Positions 8,464-17,517 of a stretch of DNA of 64,000 nt are shown here, piece after piece. The notes under the pieces were generated by a model that was not told where the DNA came from, did not search any database, and saw nothing but the letters and a program-made list of their open reading frames with translations. Each line of letters opens with the position of its first letter. The stretch's first letter is position 1. The stretch lies in NCBI GenBank assembly GCA_963805985.1, contig CAWDWG010000010.1:186001-250000 (forward strand), given 5' to 3'. This DNA is from Bog-257 sp963805985. Lineage in GTDB: Bacteria > Acidobacteriota > Terriglobia > Terriglobales > Acidobacteriaceae. The position numbers and the translations under genes are program-made.

Positions 8464-8952
8464 GTGACGGAGGTGGTGGCGTGGGCTGCGAGCAATGGCG
8501 ATCGCAGTGAAAACGCCGACTATCAGTACGGCAAGCGGCGGCTGCGCCAAATCGATGGACGGATTCGCTTTCTCACCAAGCGAATCGAGTCCGCGGAAGT
8601 GGTTGACCCCGAAACTCCGAGAGCGGGGGAAGCAGCGACGAGGGCATTCTTTGGAGCGACTGTGCGCTATGCCAATGCCGCGGCAACGGAACGAGTGGTG
8701 AGCATCGTGGGCACAGACGAGGTCGATCTCAACCGCAACCACATCAGTTGGGTGTCGCCTCTGGGGCGCGCGTTGATGAAGTCGGCAGTGGGCGATCGCG
8801 TAGTTCTCGAAGCGCCGGGCGGTACGGCGTACCTGACAGTGCTGGGAGTGTGTTACCAGCGCATTTCGGTGGAACCGTTCCGTGAACCACCTGGAGCTGA
8901 GGCCTCGGCAAAGGGACTCCCTCGCGGAGCCAATCCACCTGACGAAGTTTAG
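8464..8952 (+). CDS. greB: GreB-type transcript cleavage factor, 5' end damaged
   Basis: The product contains the diagnostic Gre coiled-coil tip (AASNGDRSENADYQYGKRRL) and the C-terminal FKBP-like domain (VSIVGTDEVDL, ISWVSPLGRALM). Gre factors reactivate backtracked RNA polymerase by stimulating transcript cleavage. The first usable start in this frame is GTG at 8464, which lacks the first coiled-coil helix. The missing part is visible upstream: YITPGGLQRLKDEHRFLLTR lies in the same frame with no ATG, GTG or TTG, behind an in-frame TAA at 8359. An ATG at 8332 begins MPKGFTRRP in the same frame before that TAA, and MGPPRQTTT appears in the +1 frame between them. Two compensating indels would restore a full-length protein from 8332, so this is either a decayed gene or a consensus error. 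Confidence 0.7.
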   Translation: MTEVVAWAASNGDRSENADYQYGKRRLRQIDGRIRFLTKRIESAEVVDPETPRAGEAATRAFFGATVRYANAAATERVVSIVGTDEVDLNRNHISWVSPLGRALMKSAVGDRVVLEAPGGTAYLTVLGVCYQRISVEPFREPPGAEASAKGLPRGANPPDEV

Positions 8953-9165
8953 CGAAGTGTCACATCAACATTCCAGGCCCCGCCAGGATGGATTGTGAGC
9001 TGACTCACGTTCATGTCGGGTCTGCTGAGGATCAGACTGGAACCAGGCTGTGGAGTTTCCCGTAAAGCCGGCTTCTTGGTCCCGATTCGAAGTAGCGCCT
9101 CTGGATTGGCACTGATGAACGGCAAGGTTAAGAATGCTGCAGCGTAGTAAGTGTATGCAAAAGAA
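8949..9165 (-). pseudogene. possible 3' gene remnant abutting tRNA-Asn
   Basis: On the minus strand, directly after the tRNA 3' end, an open frame reads FAYTYYAAAFLTLPFISANP, then GTKKPALRETPQPGSSLILS and MNVSQLTIHPGGAWNVDVTL before TAA. It looks protein-like but has no plausible start, because the tRNA gene occupies the upstream DNA. Its stop overlaps the stop of greB. It may be the tail of a gene cut by an old insertion or deletion at the tRNA. The family is not recognised. Confidence 0.35.
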
Positions 9166-9240
<75 letters not shown>

Positions 9241-9445
9241 GTGATGGTGCGCCTGCGCGCGTCAAGTTGTATTGGTTATTGTAGCGGCGCGCGACGAGTG
9301 CGTCAAAGGCTTGGCGGACGCATTTGAAGGCTGAGTTCCCAAACCGGTCTTCTACCGCGAAAGACCAAAATGGGAAGCTGTCTGCGCGCCTGAACAGAAT
9401 TCACGGCTTTCGCGAGTGCGGTCGTATGATGAGAGATTATCGGGT

Positions 9446-11599
9446 ATGAGTAGCTCTTCCGTAACGCGGCGCGGTTTCGCAGCCGTCCTGATCGTGCTCA
9501 CGCAATTCGCAATGTCGCAAATTCAAAATTCCAGCTCTTCTTCCACAATGAACATTTCCAAACCGCCTGCAACCAAACCACAGCCCGTGACCGACGACTA
9601 CTTCGGAACGAAAGTCGTCGATCGTTATCGCTGGCTGGAAAACGAAGATAGTCCGGAAACCCGGCAGTGGGTCGCCGAGCAAATGTCCTACACCCGCGGC
9701 ATTCTCGACAAACTGCCCGGCCGCGAGAAGCTGCGGGATCGGCTGCAGCAATTGCTCGAAATCGGCACATTGGGTGGGACGCAAGTGGGCGGCGACTACT
9801 ACTTCCACATGCGGCGCGACGGCAAACAGAACCAGCCGGTGCTGTATGTGCGCAAGGGCGTCGATAGCAAAGACGAAGTGCTGGTCGATGTGAATCCGCT
9901 GTCGACAGATGGAACCATCGCGCTCGACTGGTGGTATCCATCACACGATGGAAAGTATGTTGCGTACGGAACGTCGGAGAGCGGCTCGGAGATGAGCACT
10001 CTGCGCGTGATCGAAACCGCGACGCGCAAGCTGTTGCCCGACGCGATTGCGCGCACGCGTGCCGCCAGCGTGGCGTGGAAGCCGGACGACAGCGGCTTCT
10101 ACTACACGCGATATCCCAAGCCCGGCGAAGTCGCTGCCGGACAGGAGATGTACAACCGGCACGTGTTCTATCACGCACTGGGCGCCGACCCCGCGAAAGA
10201 TACGCTGATCTTCGGCGAGGGATTGCCTCCGCAAGACTGGCCCAATGTGACGCTGTCGAATGATGGCCGCTGGCTCTGCATCATCGTGGAACAGGGATGG
10301 TCGAAGAGCGAGTTGTATGTGAAGGATCTGGAGAGCAGCGCGCCGCCGTTGCGCATCACCGAGGGCAAGGAATTTCTTTACTCAGTGCAGGCCTACAGCG
10401 GGGACCTTTATATCGTCACTAACGAGGACAGCCCGCGCTATCGCGTGTTCAAGACGCCGGCCACCGCACCAACCCGCGAGCACTGGCGCGAGATCATTCC
10501 GCAGTCGGACGCGGTTTTGACTTCGCTGAGCGTTATCGGCGGGCAGTTGTTTGTGGGCTATGAACTCAATGCGCACTCGCTGCTGAAGCGATTCACGATC
10601 GAGGGTAAGCCGTTGGGCGAGATTCCATTACCAACGCTCGGAACCATCTCCAGCATCGGCGGCGAGTACGACAGCAACAGCGCGTTCTATCTGTTTTCGT
10701 CCTTCACGACTCCGGCAACGATTTACCGCTTCGATATCCCACAATCGAGTACTACAGTGTGGGAGTCGGTCCAAAGTGGCATCGATCCTGATCTCTACGA
10801 TACGAAGCAGGTCTGGTACAGGTCGAAGGACGGCACGCGCATTCCCATGTTTTTGGTGATGCGCAAGGGCCTGAAGATAACCGGGCACAATCCCCTGATC
10901 CTGAACGGCTACGGCGGCTTCAACGTCAGCCTGACGCCCGAGTTCAGCAAGACACTTTTTCCCTGGGTTGATCACGGCGGAATATTCGCGGTCGCCAACC
11001 TGCGCGGGGGCGCGGAGTTCGGAGAAGACTGGCATCGCGCCGGCATGCTCGACAAAAAGCAAAACGTCTTCGACGACTTCATCGCGGCAGCCGAGTATCT
11101 GCTGAAAGAGAGCTACACCGATCGTGAGCATCTCGCCATTCGCGGTGGCAGCAATGGCGGACTGCTGATGGGAGCGGTGATGACGCAGCGGCCGGATCTG
11201 TTTCGCGCGGTCGTTTGTCAGGTGCCGCTGCTCGACATGCTGCGCTACCAGAACTTCCAGATCGCCAAGCTGTGGATTCCGGAGTACGGCTCGTCGGACG
11301 ATCCGAAGCAGTTCCAGTGGTTGTATGCCTACTCGCCCTATCAGCACGTGAAGGTGGGAACGAGTTATCCGGCGGTCCTTTTCATGACGGCCGAGAGTGA
11401 TACGCGCGTCGATCCGATGCACGCGAAGAAAATGACAGCGGAGTTGCAGGCTGCCAACGGCGGGCCGAATCCGATTCTGCTGCGCATCGAAAGCAAAGCC
11501 GGGCATGGCGCCGGCAAGCCCATCTCAAAGCTTGTGGACGAATGGACTGATATCTATTCGTTTCTCTTCTGGCAGCTGGGGATGGAAAGAAGCAACTAG
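9446..11599 (+). CDS. prolyl oligopeptidase family (S9) peptidase
   Basis: 717 residues from the ATG at 9446; a GTG at 9416 would add ten residues. A signal-like N-terminus (GFAAVLIVLTQFAMSQ) suggests export. Residues about 40-420 match the S9 N-terminal propeller (DYFGTKVVDRYRWLENEDS is a hallmark start). The C-terminal alpha/beta-hydrolase has the nucleophile in GGSNGG (IRGGSNGGLLMGAV), the acid in AESDTRVDP and the histidine in KAGHGAG, so the catalytic triad appears complete. The length fits prolyl oligopeptidases (about 700 residues), which cleave short peptides after proline. It stands alone; the downstream toxin-antitoxin pair is unrelated. Confidence 0.92.
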   Translation: MSSSSVTRRGFAAVLIVLTQFAMSQIQNSSSSSTMNISKPPATKPQPVTDDYFGTKVVDRYRWLENEDSPETRQWVAEQMSYTRGILDKLPGREKLRDRLQQLLEIGTLGGTQVGGDYYFHMRRDGKQNQPVLYVRKGVDSKDEVLVDVNPLSTDGTIALDWWYPSHDGKYVAYGTSESGSEMSTLRVIETATRKLLPDAIARTRAASVAWKPDDSGFYYTRYPKPGEVAAGQEMYNRHVFYHALGADPAKDTLIFGEGLPPQDWPNVTLSNDGRWLCIIVEQGWSKSELYVKDLESSAPPLRITEGKEFLYSVQAYSGDLYIVTNEDSPRYRVFKTPATAPTREHWREIIPQSDAVLTSLSVIGGQLFVGYELNAHSLLKRFTIEGKPLGEIPLPTLGTISSIGGEYDSNSAFYLFSSFTTPATIYRFDIPQSSTTVWESVQSGIDPDLYDTKQVWYRSKDGTRIPMFLVMRKGLKITGHNPLILNGYGGFNVSLTPEFSKTLFPWVDHGGIFAVANLRGGAEFGEDWHRAGMLDKKQNVFDDFIAAAEYLLKESYTDREHLAIRGGSNGGLLMGAVMTQRPDLFRAVVCQVPLLDMLRYQNFQIAKLWIPEYGSSDDPKQFQWLYAYSPYQHVKVGTSYPAVLFMTAESDTRVDPMHAKKMTAELQAANGGPNPILLRIESKAGHGAGKPISKLVDEWTDIYSFLFWQLGMERSN

Positions 11600-11660
11600 C
11601 CCCTCAGATGAGAGCATATCCCATAATCCATACTGGCATGGAATATGGTAATCTCGAGCC

Positions 11661-11864
11661 ATGACGACAGCGCGTAAGATCACGGTTGAGGTTCCCGCCG
11701 ATCTCCTGGAGAGAGCCCAACGCGCAGGCGGTACAGGTATCACCCAGACTGTTCGTACCGGACTGCAGCTGGTAGCGGCATCACACGCTTACGCTCGCCT
11801 ACGCCAGCTGCGAGGGAAGGTTCGCTTTAGTCGTACGCTGGCTGAGTTGAAATACGATCGATGA
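11661..11864 (+). CDS. VapB-like antitoxin
   Basis: 67 residues. The N-terminus (KITVEVPADLLERAQRAGG) is typical of small antitoxins with ribbon-helix-helix DNA-binding domains; the tail (LRGKVRFSRTLAELKYDR) would bind the toxin. Its stop overlaps the start of the next gene by four bases (ATGA), the usual arrangement for translationally coupled toxin-antitoxin pairs. It probably neutralises the PIN nuclease and represses the pair's promoter. Confidence 0.75.
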   Translation: MTTARKITVEVPADLLERAQRAGGTGITQTVRTGLQLVAASHAYARLRQLRGKVRFSRTLAELKYDR

Positions 11865-12253
11865 TCGCGGCTGACACCAGCACGTGGGTTGCATTTCTAC
11901 AGGGCGATAATGGATCTGACGTCGACCTGCTGGACGACGCGTTGAAGGATCGGCAGGTCGTGATGGTACCAGTGGTACTTACCGAGCTGCTTAGCGACGC
12001 GAAGCTTTCGTCTGAGGTAGCAAAAACCCTCATCGAGATTCCAATGATTGAGCTCCCGCCGGGCTATTGGGAGCGGGCTGGATTATTGCGAGCGCAAGCC
12101 ATAGCTAAGAGCCGCAAGGCGCGATTAGGCGACGCATTGATTGCTCAGAGTTGCATCGACCAAGGTATTCCCCTGCTCACTCGCGACAGAGACTTCCGCG
12201 CCTTCGCCAATACCAGGGGACTTACTGTCGTATTCGCATCTGGTGCGCATTAA
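11861..12253 (+). CDS. PIN-domain ribonuclease toxin (VapC-like)
   Basis: 130 residues. The four acidic residues of the PIN active site can be placed: D5 in IAADTSTW, E43 in VVLTELLS, D91 in RLGDALIA and D109 in LLTRDRDF. VapC toxins are Mg-dependent RNases that cut tRNA or rRNA and arrest translation. It overlaps the antitoxin by 4 bp. All key residues are present, so it should be active if expressed. Confidence 0.85.
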   Translation: MIAADTSTWVAFLQGDNGSDVDLLDDALKDRQVVMVPVVLTELLSDAKLSSEVAKTLIEIPMIELPPGYWERAGLLRAQAIAKSRKARLGDALIAQSCIDQGIPLLTRDRDFRAFANTRGLTVVFASGAH

Positions 12254-12269
12254 ACCGGATGATGCTGCG

Positions 12270-14384
12270 TCACTTCCCCACAAAAATCGCCACGCTGCGC
12301 GCCCTCACCAGATAGCTCTCCTGCGACAACAGCGGAAACTCCAGGCCGTCCTCTGCGATGTCCTGTGGCGATGTCAGCGCAGTGTCGACGAGGCGAAACC
12401 ATTCGCGCTGGCCGATCTGTGGCAATTCGAACTCCAGATCGCCGTAATGAGAGTTGGCGATGAAGAAGAGGTCATCGCGCGCGTCTCCCTCATGCAGCTG
12501 CGTGAGTTGCATCGCCAGGCTGCGCGAGTCGGGACCCCAGTCCGGCCGGACACGCTTCACCCCGTGCCAGGTCACGTGGAAGCCGTGCTCGCCACTGAAC
12601 TCGAAGCTGTCGCGGCGCAGCAACTGGCAGCGGCGGCGGAAGGCGATCATCAGTTGGAAGAAGCGCAGCAGGTCCGCGTTCGTCTCCGCCAGCTTCCAAT
12701 CGACCCAACTGATCTCGTTGTCCTGGCAGTAAGCGTTGTTGTTGCCCTGCTGCGTGCGGCTCATCTCGTCGCCGGCAAGAATCATCGGCACGCCGTGCGA
12801 CATTAGCAGGATCGCGGCGAAATTCTTCTGCTGCTGGAGACGAAGCTGGTCGACGGTCTTGTCGTCGGTTGGACCTTCGGAGCCGCAATTCCAGCTGTAA
12901 TTGGCGTTGTTGCCGTCGGAGTTGTTCTCGCCATTGGCGAGATTGTGTTTCTCGTTGTAGGAGACCAGATCGTTCAGCGTGAAGCCGTCGTGACAGGTGA
13001 TGAAGTTGATGCTGTGGTACGGCTCGCGCGCGCTGCTTAGATACAAGTCGGGACTGCCGAGCAGCCGCGTCGCCAGCGGCGAGATCATTCCGGCATCGCC
13101 CTTCACGAACTTGCGAATGTCGTCGCGGTAGATGCCGTTCCACTCCGCCCAGCGCCCCCAAGACGGAAACGATCCCACCTGATAGAGCCCGCCCGCGTCC
13201 CAGGCCTCGGCAATGAGCTTGATGTTCGCCAGCACGGGATCGTAGGCCAGGCGCTCCAACAGCGGCGGATTCTGCAGCACCGAGCCATCCTCACCGCGCC
13301 CGAGAATCGACGCGAGATCGAAGCGGAAGCCGTCGACGTGCATCTCCATCACCCAGTAGCGTAGGCAATCGACGATGAAGTCGCGCACCACCGGGTTGTT
13401 GCAGTTCACCGTGTTGCCGCAGCCGCTGAAGTTCTGATACTTTCCCGTGCCGCACTCGAGGATGTAGTAAGTCGAGTTATCGATGCCGCGGAACGACCAC
13501 GTGGGGCCGTTCTCAGCGCCCTCTGCCGTGTGGTTGAAGACGATGTCGAGGATTACCTCGATGCCGGCCTTGTGAAAGGCGCGCACCATCTCCTTGAACT
13601 CGCGGACTTGTTCGCCGCTGTCTGGATTGCAAGAGTAAGCAGCGTTGGGCGCGAAGAAGGCCGTCGATTGATATCCCCACAGATTGAAGAGCGGCTGGCC
13701 GGTAAAGGGATTGAGGCGGTCGGTATCAGACTCCTCGAATTCATTGACCGGCAGCAGTTCGACCGCGGTCACGCCTAGCTCCTTCAGATAGGGAATCTTC
13801 TCGATGAGGCCGGCGAAAGTTCCCGGTTGGGTGACGCCGGACGAGGGGCTCTGCGTGAAGCTGCGAACGTGCAGCTCATAAATAATGCTGTCGGCCAGCG
13901 GAATGTTGAGCGGGCGATCGTGCTCCCAGTCGAAATAGTTTTCGACGACCAGGCTATTGCGATAGGGCCGCGTGCCGGGCTTGAACTCGCCCCACGAACC
14001 GCCGTGCGAAAGCGCCAGCGCATAAGGATCGAGCAGCACTTTCGACGGGTCGAAGCGATAAACGCTGGAGTCGGGATTGGGCTGCATGTCGAAGCGGTAG
14101 CCGTATTGCACGCCCGCATCGAGGCCTTCGACGAAAATGTGCCAGATCTGGCCGGTGCGGTTGGCGAGCGGATCCAGCGGGATTTCGACATAGGGATCCA
14201 GGGCTTCAGGTTTGAAGAGCACCAGCGTGCAGGACGTTGCGTGGTGTGAGAAAACGGAGAAATTCAAGCCGTGACGGCGGACGGTGACGCCCATCGGAAG
14301 CGGCCTGCCGCGCTTGACGCGCTCTCCCGGGATGGAGGTGGCAGCGGCCTTTTTGGGCGCACGTTGAGTATAAGTGGTGGCCAT
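12270..14384 (-). CDS. glgX: glycogen debranching enzyme GlgX
   Basis: 704 residues. The N-terminal ~150 residues form the CBM48-type domain (RRHGLNFSVFSHHATSCTLV). The GH13 barrel follows, with conserved regions EVILDIVFNHTAEG, DGFRFDLASIL (nucleophile Asp), LIAEAWDAGG (general acid Glu) and NFITCHDGFTLNDLVSYNEK (transition-state Asp). The length and motifs match GlgX/isoamylase enzymes, which hydrolyse alpha-1,6 branches of phosphorylase-trimmed glycogen. No other glycogen gene is adjacent. The gene converges on the PIN toxin with a 16-bp gap. Confidence 0.93.
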   Translation of the reverse strand: MATTYTQRAPKKAAATSIPGERVKRGRPLPMGVTVRRHGLNFSVFSHHATSCTLVLFKPEALDPYVEIPLDPLANRTGQIWHIFVEGLDAGVQYGYRFDMQPNPDSSVYRFDPSKVLLDPYALALSHGGSWGEFKPGTRPYRNSLVVENYFDWEHDRPLNIPLADSIIYELHVRSFTQSPSSGVTQPGTFAGLIEKIPYLKELGVTAVELLPVNEFEESDTDRLNPFTGQPLFNLWGYQSTAFFAPNAAYSCNPDSGEQVREFKEMVRAFHKAGIEVILDIVFNHTAEGAENGPTWSFRGIDNSTYYILECGTGKYQNFSGCGNTVNCNNPVVRDFIVDCLRYWVMEMHVDGFRFDLASILGRGEDGSVLQNPPLLERLAYDPVLANIKLIAEAWDAGGLYQVGSFPSWGRWAEWNGIYRDDIRKFVKGDAGMISPLATRLLGSPDLYLSSAREPYHSINFITCHDGFTLNDLVSYNEKHNLANGENNSDGNNANYSWNCGSEGPTDDKTVDQLRLQQQKNFAAILLMSHGVPMILAGDEMSRTQQGNNNAYCQDNEISWVDWKLAETNADLLRFFQLMIAFRRRCQLLRRDSFEFSGEHGFHVTWHGVKRVRPDWGPDSRSLAMQLTQLHEGDARDDLFFIANSHYGDLEFELPQIGQREWFRLVDTALTSPQDIAEDGLEFPLLSQESYLVRARSVAIFVGK

Positions 14385-14587
14385 GGCGCGTTGCTCATTT
14401 TGCGCCCAAGTCTGAGGATTGGTATAGGGAAAAATTTGCCGCGCTCGGCGTGGCCGGAGCCAGCCCTGGTGAGCGGCGGCTGAAGGATTCCGGCACCGCG
14501 ATGTTCGCTGGCGGCGAGGACGCCGCCGGGACAGCCGGCCGGGAGGCGGACGCTACTCGAAATCGCCAGATCGGACCGGCGTTGGAG
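14385..14587. repeat. intergenic palindromic repeat, GCCGGCGG/GGACAGCC type
   Basis: Holds one copy (about 14511-14555) of a palindromic element that recurs at 19792, 26273, 53291 and 53851. The core is a GCGGCG...CGCCGC stem followed by GGGACAGCCGGCC. No gene seen. Confidence 0.55.
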
Positions 14588-16075
14588 CTAATCAATCCTG
14601 CAGACCGTCACCACGTCGTTCCGGTAAGGACAGCTCCAGTCCGCCGGAATCCCACTCTGTAGGACATTACTCCCACGTTGTAGGACAACCCACGTCACAC
14701 CGTAATCCTGATGCAGGCGCTGGAAGTCTTCCGCCTCAAAATTCTTCCAGTTGTGCTGCGCTTGAACCTGATCATGCCACTGATCTGACAGCACTGGGAA
14801 CATGCTGACGGGACCATTATCGTGAACACCGGCGAGCGAGCTACGCTGCGCGATGGCGCGGAAGCCGTGCTCATCCTCGCCCGGCAGGTTCATGTAGTTC
14901 GGATGGAGCGCGAAGATCGCATCTGGAGGCGTGTTCACGCGAATCCAGTCGAATGCCTGCACCCAGGCATTCTTGGGCGCGCGTCCGGGTAATTCCAGGT
15001 GCTGGCTTGCGGGAAACAGCTGGCGCTGGACGAAGAACATCGCAAAGCACAAGGGCGCGAAGAGTAGCGCCCAGCGCCAGACACCGGACTTCAACACCGA
15101 TTCGGCCAGCACTCCGCCGAGCAAGACGAAGAGCAGAATGAAGACCAGGTGGAGACTGCGCATCGGCTGCAGCAAGGCGAAGCGCGCCATCGACGGGACG
15201 CAGACCACGAGTCCTACCGCGAGGAAAATCAACGTGAAGAGGATCAGCACGCGGCTGAGCACCTGGACTTGCGGCAGATCGCGCTTGCGGCCGTATCGCG
15301 CGAGCCACCACAACAGCAGAAGCGGGACGACGATGCCCAGCCACTCCGACCACTGCCAGCGCGTGACCAGGAAATAGGAAATGTTCTTTGCCAGCAGATC
15401 GCGATAGACGGGCGATGGAGGTGGAAAGAAACTCCAGGGAATCAGCAGCAATGCCGCCATAAGCGGCGAGGGGGAGAGTTTCGGTGGGGATGGAGCCGTC
15501 CGCTGGTATTCGAGGAAAAGCAGCGCCAGGAGAGCGATTCCGAAGGCCGACATCAGCGGATGAATGGCCGCGATGAGCAGCATGCCAATTCCGGCGCGCA
15601 CAAACCTGCGCTTCAAGGCTTCGGCCAGCAATAGGATGATCGCCGCCGTCGACATGTCGCGCGGATTCAAATACTGATCGATGATGTACAGCGCCGTTCC
15701 GGCGACTGGGATCGTCAGCAACGCAGCGACCAGGGCCACGCTTCCCCAGGGAGCGCGATCATCGCGAAAGCAGAGGCGGGAGATGCGCCAGCATCCCAGC
15801 AGAAGAAGGAAGATGCAGGCGAAATGCCAGAGAAAGATGGCCCAATCCAGCGGCAGATGGGTGATGCGGACCGACGCGGCGACAATGGGCGCGAACAGCG
15901 TCATGCGCGCATGCGACATGAAGTACTGAGCGTTGAAGGGATAGAACGATGGGTTGAGATGTTTGACGACGGCGGGGAGATAGAACTCGGCGTCCTCGAT
16001 GCCGGGGTGATAGCCGTGGACGAGCACGGCGCCGATGGTGATGAGGAACAACCCTGCGATTTGCCGGCGGTTCAA
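14588..16075 (-). CDS. polytopic membrane protein, function unknown
   Basis: 495 residues with about ten hydrophobic segments (for example FLITIGAVLV, FACIFLLLLGCW, LLIPWSFF, LILFTLIFLAVGLVVCV, LVFILLFVLLGG). After the last span comes a soluble C-terminal domain (AFDWIRVNTPPDAIFALHPN; ending VTWVVLQRG and NDVVTVCRI). An early HGYHPGIEDAEFYLPAV, with acidic residues in the first external loop, followed by many spans and a soluble tail resembles GT-C-type glycosyltransferase layout. I cannot assign it to a family. Its neighbours, a permease and an SGNH protein, are also envelope genes on the same strand. Confidence 0.8.
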   Translation of the reverse strand: MNRRQIAGLFLITIGAVLVHGYHPGIEDAEFYLPAVVKHLNPSFYPFNAQYFMSHARMTLFAPIVAASVRITHLPLDWAIFLWHFACIFLLLLGCWRISRLCFRDDRAPWGSVALVAALLTIPVAGTALYIIDQYLNPRDMSTAAIILLLAEALKRRFVRAGIGMLLIAAIHPLMSAFGIALLALLFLEYQRTAPSPPKLSPSPLMAALLLIPWSFFPPPSPVYRDLLAKNISYFLVTRWQWSEWLGIVVPLLLLWWLARYGRKRDLPQVQVLSRVLILFTLIFLAVGLVVCVPSMARFALLQPMRSLHLVFILLFVLLGGVLAESVLKSGVWRWALLFAPLCFAMFFVQRQLFPASQHLELPGRAPKNAWVQAFDWIRVNTPPDAIFALHPNYMNLPGEDEHGFRAIAQRSSLAGVHDNGPVSMFPVLSDQWHDQVQAQHNWKNFEAEDFQRLHQDYGVTWVVLQRGSNVLQSGIPADWSCPYRNDVVTVCRID

Positions 16076-16094
16076 CTCGCGCTCTCCGGGATTG

Positions 16095-17363
16095 CTATTC
16101 GTGGCGGAGGCATTCTACCGGATCGAGGCGGGCGGCGTTGTTGGCGGGGGTGATGCCGAAGGTGATTCCGACGGCGCAGGAGACCACCATGGCGACGATG
16201 GCCGAGGTCACGGAGACGGGCACGTTGCGGTTGGCGAAGATTTGCAGCGAGATGGGAATGCCGATGCCGATGAGTGTGCCCACTCCGCCGCCGAGCAGCG
16301 CGATCAGCACCGCCTCACACAGGAACTGCAGCAGAATGGCGCTGCGGGTTGCGCCTACCGCCTTGCGCACGCCGATCTCGTGAATGCGCATGTGGACCGT
16401 GGCCATCATGATGTTCATGATGCCGATGCCGGCGGCGATCAGCGTCACCGCCGCGAATAGCAGCAGGACGCCGGTGAACGCGTTGGCGGTTTTGTTGGCC
16501 AGGCGCAAGACGTCCGTCATGTTGTTGACGTTATAAACCGATCCCGGCCGGTGACGGGCGTTGATGATCGACTGGATCTTGTCGGTGGCCGCGGGAATGC
16601 TGTTGGCGTTGTACATGGAGAAGTAAATCTGATTCACCGCGTTGGTGCCGGACATGGAGTGGGCAACGCTATAGGGAATCAGGATGGTGCTGTCCTCGAT
16701 CTCGGAGCGGCCCAGGGTGTCGATACTTTCGCGGAAGGTGCCGATGACGACGAACGGCACTTCCTCGATCCGGATGGTCTGTCCCAGCGCCACATCGAGT
16801 GAACCGAAGCGCTCGCGCGCGAGCGACTCTGTAAGCAGAGCGACTTTGTTGCCGGCCTCGGAATCCTGCTGATCGAAAAACCTTCCCGCGCTGACGATAA
16901 TGCGCCGCACCGACTGATACTGCGGATCGACGCCGAGCACCAGAATGTCCTGCTCCTTGCCGGAGCCGATCACGATGCGCGCGTGCATGTTGAGCACGGG
17001 TGAAGCTTCCTTCACGCCGGGGACCTCTTGCTGAACAGCCACCATGTCCTTCGCGGTGAGGTAATCGCCGATTCCATTGCTGGCGGCGGCGCTGGAGACG
17101 CCGGAATATTCGGCCCAGATGACGTTGGTGCCGACGCCTTCGATCTGCGCGAGCACGTACCGCTTGCCGGTCAGCGCCACAGTCACGACCAGGATGAGCG
17201 CAGCCGTGCCGACGGCCATACCAAGCGCGGTCATCGCCGAGCGCAGCTTGTCCGCTTTGAGTGAGTCGACTCCCATGGTCAGGATTTCGCGGAAGACCAG
17301 GGTGCGCGAAAGATCCAGGCGGGTCGACAGACGATTCAGCGGAGCTACGATGATTTGCGCCAT
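16095..17363 (-). CDS. MacB/FtsX-type ABC transporter permease
   Basis: 422 residues from the ATG at 17363; the open frame could extend to a TTG at 17420, but that part lies in repeat-like DNA. Layout: N-terminal helix (KLRSAMTALGMAVGTAALIL), a large periplasmic domain (about 65-290), then three C-terminal helices of the FtsX fold (VLLLFAAVTLIAAGIGIMNI; REIGVRKAVG-like HEIGVRKAVGATRSAIL). It would mediate mechanotransmission-type export with an ATPase partner, but no ATPase gene lies beside it. Possibly it pairs with a distant LolD/MacB-type ATPase. Confidence 0.88.
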   Translation of the reverse strand: MAQIIVAPLNRLSTRLDLSRTLVFREILTMGVDSLKADKLRSAMTALGMAVGTAALILVVTVALTGKRYVLAQIEGVGTNVIWAEYSGVSSAAASNGIGDYLTAKDMVAVQQEVPGVKEASPVLNMHARIVIGSGKEQDILVLGVDPQYQSVRRIIVSAGRFFDQQDSEAGNKVALLTESLARERFGSLDVALGQTIRIEEVPFVVIGTFRESIDTLGRSEIEDSTILIPYSVAHSMSGTNAVNQIYFSMYNANSIPAATDKIQSIINARHRPGSVYNVNNMTDVLRLANKTANAFTGVLLLFAAVTLIAAGIGIMNIMMATVHMRIHEIGVRKAVGATRSAILLQFLCEAVLIALLGGGVGTLIGIGIPISLQIFANRNVPVSVTSAIVAMVVSCAVGITFGITPANNAARLDPVECLRHE

Positions 17364-17517
17364 AGCAGGCTTACGAAACTTTGAGACCTCAGGATGATGG
17401 AAGCGCCGGACTGTAGCCAAGGAGAGCCGGGGCTAAAGCCCATTTCATTATTGCGCTTATCGGCACGGCTAAAGCCGTGCCCCTCCACCGTCTTAAGGAC
17501 AATTCTTGCGTCCTCAA

